Assembly: GCA_910592005.1 (NCBI GenBank)
Contig: CAJVPP010002602.1
Span: 1 to 14,179 of the forward strand
Length of the DNA stretch: 14,179 nucleotides
Source of the DNA: Funneliformis mosseae
Lineage: Eukaryota; Glomeromycota; Glomeromycetes; Glomerales; Glomeraceae
Direction of reading: 5' to 3'
Below the pieces are notes generated by a model. The model ran no database searches. It was not told the origin of the DNA and worked only from the letters and a program-made list of their open reading frames with translations. Of this stretch, positions 8,849 to 14,179 are shown piece by piece; the first letter of the stretch is position 1, and each line of letters starts with the position of its first letter. The translations under genes and the position numbers were made by a program.

Positions 8849-9345
8849 TATAAGGAAATTTTTTTTTTTTTTTTACAAAGAAAATTTTTGAAGACGAAAA
8901 TTTAAAAATTTCATCCCTTTTTAAAGTTTAAAAGTCTTTATCGGGTAACAATCACAATAATTAGTGAAATACGCTTTATTATAAAAAAAATTGGGCGTTA
9001 AACTGATGTTGATCATTACCATATTATTGATCTACCGTTCCATTCATATGTTCATTGTTTTGCCTCTCTTTTCTCATAAACTTTTTTACACCGAAAGTAA
9101 TGCTTTTGGAAAGTTTGTGGTGAACATAAACTATATTGAAGATTGAGTTAGATTGAGTTAAAATGTGTCAACGACGAGCGTCCCTCATTACAAGCCATAA
9201 CTTTTCAATCCCTACAAAACAACAAACTTGGATGAACCAACTCAGTCGATTATACTATCTTTATACTTATCTAATCGTTTCACGAGTTATTAAAAATAAA
9301 AACAAGAAATTTCCTTTTTTGATTTGTGAAACCAAAAACTCGTGA
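8849..9345. other. Upstream region of BTB gene
   Basis: On the minus strand a run of about 16 A sits just before the BTB start codon and probably lies in the 5' leader. No clear TATA box at a fixed distance or heat-shock-type motif was seen. A 60-codon plus-strand frame at 9163-9345 opens with a plausible ATG but matches nothing I know and has no conserved motif. I do not call it a gene. Confidence 0.4.
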
Positions 9346-9725
9346 TTTCAGTTCAATCAGTTATTATATCGCGAAAGTATAATTTTGAAATTTATCAGGA
9401 CAAAATATTTGTATGGATTCTGCAGCATTATTGTCTCGGTCGTTACTGAAAAGCACGATAAATATCTTGAATCATTCTAACATCCATCAAATAAATCAGT
9501 AAAGGTCGAGCTGACTACACTTTTCTTGATGCAGTATTATAACTTTTTAGTGGGTAAAGGTAGGCAATATTAATATGTTTTCATCTCTCAAAAGAATTTG
9601 TATTCAAAACATTTTTTTATAAAAAAAGATTTGATCTACAACCATACTAACCAGTATATTCTGGAAAAACATCAAACCATTGTAGTGCAAAATTATTTAG
9701 GTTCTTAAAATATGATCAAAATAAC
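9346..9725. other. Gene-free stretch with split protein-like frames
   Basis: The sequence is more complex than the pure AT flanks. The plus strand gives protein-like runs ending at stops (for example EKHDKYLESF then a stop near 9478), and the minus strand gives others (SNDRDNNAAESIQIF, which follows a TTTTCAG acceptor-like site). These compete for the same bases. No frame is long, and I recognise none of them. It could hold a decayed gene on either strand. Confidence 0.3.
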
Positions 9726-10010
9726 TTAAGTATAATGAAAAGTATTTTTTGCTTTGCATTTTGTGCCAATGGGAATATTGTTGTAATTATCATTATTTAA
9801 ATATTTTTCTTCCTGATTACGAATCTTTAAACCTTTTTTTTTTTTAAGGATAGAAAGCTTTTTGATGTTTTGAGTTTCCGATATTCCAGAAAACGTCAAA
9901 CTTGAATCCACCAATTTACCCAGTGGATTTTCTCTCTCCGGATTCTTATGGTAAGTCCTTTTTTTTTTATTACATTTCTTTTTTTCTTCAAAGGGAATTT
10001 TTAGATTTAT
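9726..10010 (-). other. Unassigned open frame of 94 codons, no ATG
   Basis: This minus-strand frame is open for 94 codons up to TAA at 9728-9726, with no methionine codon. It is lysine-rich at its start, then reads ENPLGKLVDSSLTFSGISE, then another lysine run, and ends polar and Asn-rich. Part of the openness comes from A runs, which encode lysine in any context. I do not recognise the peptide. It may be an exon, a relic or chance. The opposite strand has a perfect GTAAGT at 9951 after an equally plausible short frame, so even the strand is open. Confidence 0.2.
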
Positions 10011-10137
10011 TTACATATAAAATTAATTATTTATCCATCTAAAGAATTTTTTTTTTAAAAAAAAAATAAAAATAAAAATTCTACAATAAAAATTAAAAAA
10101 ATTTTTAGGTTTTTTCTTAAATTTGAACCTTTGACAC

Positions 10138-10210
10138 GAAAAGTCTTTTGTTTCGTTTGTTAGTAGCGTTAGCGTAATCAGAAAATTTTCGGAATCGTCC
10201 GTTTCTGTGT
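10138..10210. repeat. GTAGCG minisatellite, block 1
   Basis: One full 42-base unit (GAAAAGTCTTTTGTTTCG... GTAGCGTTAGCG...AATC, 10138-10179) is followed by a degenerate partial one. It is preceded by TTTGAACCTTTGACACG, matching the TTTGAATCTTGACGCG that precedes block 2, so both blocks share a leader and orientation. It is richer in G and C than the surroundings. The minus-strand frame across it (10117-10359) is taken as a repeat translation, not a gene. Confidence 0.65.
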
Positions 10211-10529
10211 TTAAAAAAATAATGAGTTGGGTGAGTAACGTGGTTAATTACTCCCAAAGGAAGATCGGCCAGAACCAATCGACCACTCCAAAATTGATTT
10301 TTTAGAAAATTACACAGTGAGCGAGGGGTTAAGAGGTTATTATAATAGTCAATAAACATGGACGATTTGTAATAAATTACTCTGCATCATGTTGTTTTAT
10401 CAAAGCCAACGCTATTTAAAAGATTACACTTGTTTTGATATGTGAAAAAATGACTATATAATACTTCTCCCATTAACAGTTCCACCCGTATAGAAAATAG
10501 CATCTACCTTGAATTTTGAATCTTGACGC

Positions 10530-10679
10530 GAAAAGTCATTCGTTCGTTGTCGGTAGCGTTAGCGTTACCGAAGAACTCCTCTGTTTCGTTTGCGGTAGCG
10601 TAGCTTTATCGAAGAAGTCCTTCCGTTTTGTTTGTAAGAAACGTAGCATTATAGTCTTTCGTTTCATTTGTAGTCAAGG
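10530..10679. repeat. GTAGCG minisatellite, block 2, 3.5 units
   Basis: Units are 10530-10569, 10570-10610, 10611-10652 and a partial 10653-10679, each 40-42 bases. The pattern is GAAGAAGTCCTTTCGTTTCG, then TTTGCGGTAGCG, then TTAGCGTTACC. The first unit contains the dyad CGGTAGCG...CGTTACCG. Because the unit is close to 14 codons, the plus frame reads repeating SFVxGSVxVxEEL-type peptides, and gene predictors may call this a protein; I regard it as a minisatellite. Confidence 0.8.
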
Positions 10680-10689
10680 TTTTCTCTTA

Positions 10690-11858
10690 ATAAATTAATA
10701 AATGAAAAATTATATAAAAGTTATTCTTAAAAGTAAAAATAAACAATAAAGATTTTAAAAATTCTCTTTACGTTACTTCGAAGGCCAACAATAGCGAAAT
10801 AGTATTTGGCAGAAACGTTTTGTTAGTTTTCTTTTAAGCGAAAAAGTAGAGAAGTGTTTACCATATTAAGTAAGCAAACCCCACACTACGATTGGCTGGT
10901 ATAATTGATTATGCTTATTTGTCACATAAGTCGAGTGACGAACAAACCTAAAATTCAAATTCAAATATTTAATACATCACCAGTGTCACACCTCCAAAAC
11001 TTGCATGTCACGTTTTCTGTATGCACCATAGTTTTCCGGTTTTTTTATTTAATAATGCAAAGGTCAATAATATAATTTTTAAATTACAACAAACAAAAAA
11101 TTTTGCCGTATTATGATAACAAAAAGGTTTAATGTAAGCTCTCAACATAATGAATCCTTTTTACAAGAATATACTTATTTCAAGTCATTATAAATGACAC
11201 GTGATTCATTTAATTCCAACCGGAATTAATTTTAAATTTTCGAGCTTAAAGAGTTTAAAAAATCAAAAAGTTATTGTTATTGGTATTATCAAATCATAAT
11301 CGTGCGTCCCCATTGTTGTATTCAGTTCTTTCGTTTAAGTATTTATAAACAATTTGTATTTGAAAGCAGAAGGATTTAATTAAAGAAAAATGTGACGATA
11401 AATTTATTTAATAATATAAATTAATCAGTGTTGCCTCAACGTCGGGCGCTCTACACTTCGCAATGTCAATATATTAAACTTAATCACTAACAAATACTAA
11501 TTACACAAATACAAAATTAAACAATGTAAAATAAGAGTTACGATGTTAAAATTTATGAGGTCGAAATGGCGAAAGCAATAATATCGCAAAGGAGGAAAGG
11601 AAGGGTTTAAGGTGTATGTATGCATTATAAGAAAGGCGGATCGTGTTGTTTAAGGATTTCCAACACATCAAAAAAGGTCAAAAATGATCTACAAGGACTA
11701 GCTACACAATTATCGAACAGGGCGGAAATAAAACACTATGATACTTTGTGTAACAAAATTTTATCAACAAAACAAAATGTGTTAACATCTTAAAATGAAT
11801 GGTTTTTTTCTTAGTTATGTCTGAATAAGAAAGATTAAAATATTGTAAATAATAAAGA
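10690..11858. other. Gene-free stretch between the two genes
   Basis: No supported gene in about 1.2 kb. It contains a CCAAT-type box in reverse (GATTGGCT, about 10890), a small GTCATT-ATA-AATGAC hairpin followed by the E-box near 11185-11205, and AATTCC-AACC-GGAATT at about 11213-11228. The stretch 11540-11720 is more complex (GGTCGAAATGGCGAAAG, AAGGAGGAAAGGAAGGG) and could be transcribed, but has no frame. I searched for a tRNA T-loop (GGTTCGA) on both strands and saw none. Confidence 0.5.
11192..11205. promoter_or_regulatory. Second CACGTG E-box, AAATGACACGTGAT
   Basis: Identical over 14 bases to the site at 7486-7499. It sits beside two short hairpins. CACGTG is the core site of bHLH and some bZIP regulators, but no gene start is recognised within a few hundred bases, so its function is open. 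Confidence 0.25.
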
Positions 11859-12373
11859 ATGGAATTATTTTATGGGTCAAAAAAAATTTTTTTTTATCTT
11901 TTTTTCGTAATGAAATCATTTGATACTAGTTATACAAAAAATATTATAAATGTCGTCGCAAAAATCTTCTACGCAATGATTAGATTTTATCCAAAAAAAA
12001 AAATAAATGATAGTATGTATACATTTATCAAGAAATATGGTCCTATGTATGCCCCCAGTTAAATTCGCTATGTAATAGAAAAAAAAATGTTCTAATTAAG
12101 TTACTTGTAACTAAACTATTATTACAATCATAAATATAAAAAAAAAACCAAAGTTAGTTCTATATAAAACAAAATGAGAATGTTTATACATGCTGCTGCG
12201 GTACACAAATACAGGTACATATATTTAACTTATCCACTTTTTAACCTTTTAAGGAAATTCAGGAAGTTCTCTTTAAAATTAACAGAAAATCCTTCGTAAT
12301 TTCTTTCAATAAGGATATTAATTTTGTCCATCCAAATCTTCTTAGAATTATTAAGTTCGTTATATTTGGTCAT
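11859..12373. other. Gene-free 3' flank of the F-box-like gene
   Basis: A 67-codon plus-strand frame (11859-12062) starts in a T/A-rich run, matches nothing known to me and is not called. 12063-12373 lies directly downstream of the minus-strand F-box-like gene and probably includes its 3' untranslated region. No structure stands out. Confidence 0.5.
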
Positions 12374-12592
12374 TTAAGAATTCATATCAAAGACAGTAGG
12401 AAGGAAGTTAACAAAGAATGGTCGAATTATTTCTAAACTTGTTGCTTTTTTTAGCAGATCCATATGTTCTGGCTTGAAAGTTATGTTTTCTTTAATATAC
12501 AAATTAAAAGTGGTTGTGATTGAATTGTAAGTACAAATTGACATTTTGCTACCTTCCAAATTCCGTGATATATCAATATAAATCCTTAAGCA
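12374..12592 (-). pseudogene. Out-of-frame C-terminal continuation of F-box-like gene
   Basis: About 70 codons open in the minus -1 frame relative to the gene that stops at 12588-12586. The text reads IYIDISRNLEGSK, TTTFNLYIKENI, PEHMDLLKKATSLEII and FFVNFLPTVFDMNS, then TAA. This is compositionally the same kind of helical sequence as the upstream gene and lies immediately after it, with the two frames overlapping only between about 12586 and 12604. It looks like the original last 70 residues cut off by a one-base deletion or two-base insertion. No GT-AG intron of realistic size would restore the frame. As an independent gene it would need a start at an internal ATG, which I think unlikely. 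Confidence 0.6.
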
Positions 12593-13896
12593 AGAATATC
12601 TTCAAAACACATCAAGGTCAATTCGGATTGATGTCCGTAAGTATCAAGAATGAATTGGTAGACTCGGGGGGAAAGGATCAGCGATTTTCTTCTTGATTCC
12701 ATATCGCTTATCTTTTCTTCTTTAAAATATTGTTCAACAACTTGTTTCATAAATTGTTCATGATCATCAAATTTTGTTTTAAGAAAATTTAACAAATAAT
12801 TGCTTGTTAAATTTCTTTCTGGTTTTAATACTTCTCGAAATAATCCAAAGGCAAGCGGTTTATCGGATCGTATTTCACAGATAACACTCCAAAGGATATT
12901 ACCGATTTCATCCAACCGATGTTTAAACATATGGAGGGCGTCAATGATAACATTATTACTTAACTCAAACCCCAAATTTATAAGTTCGGTAAGACGTGAA
13001 ATTACAACGGTAACGGTGGGGCAATTCCAATTAGGTGTAGGAGTTGAAGGGAAGAGAATGGTCAATGCCCCTAAGATAACTAAATCGTTTACATCGTTAC
13101 AAATTTCATAATAACCAATTTGTTTCCATAAAGTCACTAAATATGGATGAATAAATATTGCTCTCGCGATCATAATAAGATGTCTTCTATTTTCATAACC
13201 GTCCTTGGGAGGATACTCTTCCGGAGGTGGAAGTTGAAGGATGTGAGGGTCATGATTCAAATCTAGCCGAACGGATTTTGGCTTTGGTGGAAACGGGATG
13301 AACTTTTGATTCAAAACCAAATCTTCGATGTCTGTTAAATTCTTTCGCATCATTCCAGGTGCATTATCGATCACGTGAGGACCAGCCGAAAGGAAATGAA
13401 ATAGTTCCATGTCATTTCCTCTTAAAGGAACTTCAGTATCTAACTTATTACATCCTTCGTTTAGCAAATAAAGGAACGCAGGTAGAGATAAATTGCTTGC
13501 CCACGGTGATTTAATTTTTTGTGGTAATACACCAACATTATGTTCGATTTCAAGTTCAATCAATTTTTGATCATTTTTTCCAAATTGCATTAATAACCTT
13601 TGGATAAAATATCTTGAAACGATGACCCCTCTTGTAAATAAATTTTCACATACTAATGTATCGATAAAGCTTGGGCCCAACTTTATTGAGTAAAATAACG
13701 CATGGGCCTTTCCGAAACGTGATATAAGCCATTCGGCTTTTGTATGTGGATCTCTTGAAATAGCAGACCAGCTTTTGCAACTTATCGCCAAATTGAAAGG
13801 ATGCTCGACGTGTTTAAAAATATTTATTTTAATTTCATCTTCGATATATTGGAAATATTGGAATTTTGGTCTTGGATTAGGTCTGTGATTAAACAT
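12586..13896 (-). CDS. F-box-like protein, lineage-specific family
   Basis: 436 residues without an intron, starting MFNHRPNPRPKFQYF. An in-frame ATG 18 codons upstream (13950) would add only an AT-driven MIYKILYILYQN peptide, so 13896 is preferred. Residues 16-57 fit an F-box-like pattern: YIEDEIKINIFKHV, HPFNLAISCKSW, AISRDPHTKAEWL. After that come helical stretches (WLISRFGKAHALFY, YFIQRLLMQFGKNDQKLIELEIEHNVG, FIPFPPKPK, WKQIGYYEICNDVNDLVILGALTILF). F-box proteins link substrates to Skp1-cullin-1 ligases; the role here is inferred. I recall close relatives with the same NRPNPRPKF start as abundant hypothetical proteins in Rhizophagus. The usual protein seems longer by about 70 residues, which here sit in another frame, so this copy may be truncated or a recent pseudogene. 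Confidence 0.72.
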   Translation of the reverse strand: MFNHRPNPRPKFQYFQYIEDEIKINIFKHVEHPFNLAISCKSWSAISRDPHTKAEWLISRFGKAHALFYSIKLGPSFIDTLVCENLFTRGVIVSRYFIQRLLMQFGKNDQKLIELEIEHNVGVLPQKIKSPWASNLSLPAFLYLLNEGCNKLDTEVPLRGNDMELFHFLSAGPHVIDNAPGMMRKNLTDIEDLVLNQKFIPFPPKPKSVRLDLNHDPHILQLPPPEEYPPKDGYENRRHLIMIARAIFIHPYLVTLWKQIGYYEICNDVNDLVILGALTILFPSTPTPNWNCPTVTVVISRLTELINLGFELSNNVIIDALHMFKHRLDEIGNILWSVICEIRSDKPLAFGLFREVLKPERNLTSNYLLNFLKTKFDDHEQFMKQVVEQYFKEEKISDMESRRKSLILSPRVYQFILDTYGHQSELTLMCFEDILA

Positions 13897-13950
13897 AATA
13901 CGAAATATGAAAATATTTTGATATAGTATATATAATATTTTATAGATCAT

Positions 13951-14115
13951 ATCTTCATGATATAGATTTTGTGGGTGGAGAAAGAAAAAAAAAAATCAAA
14001 TGAGAAGGTGGAGTTTGTTTAAAAAGCCCTTTTTTTGTTCAGTTACCAATTTGTTCTATTAATATTATGCTATACTATATGATTATTATTAATTAATAAA
14101 GGCAGTCAGGGGTAT
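13951..14115 (-). promoter_or_regulatory. Proximal upstream region of F-box-like gene
   Basis: Read on the minus strand this stretch holds a pyrimidine-rich run (CTTTCTCCACCCACAAAATC near 13990), a common feature of fungal leaders and promoters, after an AATTAATAATAATC patch. TATA-like words (TATATACTATATC) lie just inside at about 13920-13935, very near the preferred ATG. A transcription start cannot be fixed from the sequence. Confidence 0.35.
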
Positions 14116-14148
14116 TTCCAAATTTGGAATCGATTCCAGAATATTCTG
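14116..14148. promoter_or_regulatory. Interlocked palindromes with perfect heat-shock element
   Basis: Three perfect palindromes overlap: TTCCAAATTTGGAA (14116-14129), TGGAATCGATTCCA (14125-14138) and CAGAATATTCTG (14137-14148). Within them TTCCAGAATATTC (14134-14146) is an exact TTCnnGAAnnTTC heat-shock element, three alternating nGAAn modules as bound by HSF trimers. It lies about 240 bases upstream of the F-box-like start codon. Alternatively, the block begins after CAGGGG at 14108, which is how many hAT transposon ends start, so it may be the terminal inverted repeat of an element continuing beyond the window. Confidence 0.5.
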
Positions 14149-14179
14149 CTGATCATGCCGATCATTTTAAATAGGAAAT

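Noticed and set aside
9163..9345. 60-codon plus-strand frame
   Set aside because: A plausible ATG only; no motif, and the same frame further on is broken by stops.
10117..10359. 80-codon minus-strand frame
   Set aside because: It partly translates minisatellite block 1. The remainder has no recognisable motif and no support for splicing.
10516..10698. 60-codon plus-strand frame with SFVxGSV repeats
   Set aside because: The repeats follow the 40-42 base minisatellite units, whose unit lengths differ by non-multiples of three, and no ATG starts it.
10760..11760. tRNA or other structured RNA gene
   Set aside because: No GGTTCGA T-loop with paired acceptor arms on either strand. The local hairpins near 11185-11228 are too short.
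11859..12062. 67-codon plus-strand frame
   Set aside because: It starts in a homopolymer-rich stretch, has no motif I know, and shows no promoter or splice context.
12800..13111. 103-codon plus-strand frame
   Set aside because: It lies antisense within the F-box-like gene, whose frame shows family motifs; this is its shadow.

Overview
The window looks like intergenic, repeat-rich eukaryotic DNA from a very AT-rich genome, most likely an arbuscular mycorrhizal fungus (Glomeromycotina, Rhizophagus-like). The reasons are long T- or A-rich low-complexity tracts, a BTB-BACK gene with a short GTAAGC...TTATTAG intron, an F-box-like protein of a kind I recall from Rhizophagus, and relics of Tigger/pogo-type DNA transposons. 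The taxonomic call is inference; I could not search any database.

Layout. 1-977 is an almost pure T-rich tract that flips to A-rich at about 979-1050. 1051-2580 is non-coding, with a GATTGG-rich patch and a roughly 260-bp direct duplication. 2585-2920 is a second T-rich island. 2939-3890 is a mosaic: a candidate element with short inverted ends and a large hairpin, then a 187-bp tandem repeat of three copies. 3970-4293 (minus) encodes a RING-like zinc-finger fragment without a start codon, and 4267-4725 (plus) is a decayed Tigger-like transposase tail. 4800-5320 holds short and medium direct repeats, 5531-5632 a weak coding relic, 6088-6440 a TTTCATTT-rich tract, and 6575-6753 a fold-back MITE with a Tigger-like terminus.

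The two convincing genes are both on the minus strand. One is a two-exon BTB-BACK gene (8848 down to 7863, 302 residues). The other is an F-box-like gene (13896 down to 12586, 436 residues) whose C-terminal continuation lies in another frame (12592 down to 12374), so it is either frameshifted or shortened. Between them lies about 3.5 kb with a 42-bp GTAGCG minisatellite in two blocks and no gene I can defend. Upstream of the F-box-like gene is a cluster of interlocking palindromes containing a perfect heat-shock-element pattern, which may instead be the end of a hAT-type transposon.

BTB-BACK and F-box proteins are both typical substrate adaptors of cullin-RING ubiquitin ligases, so both genes plausibly belong to expanded adaptor families. 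They are about 3.7 kb apart, and nothing shows that they act together. I see no operon, CRISPR array, tRNA, rRNA or convincing new multi-gene system. The best leads are the fold-back MITE, the palindrome/HSE cluster, the frameshift, and a RING-like reading frame that start-codon-based gene calling would miss.
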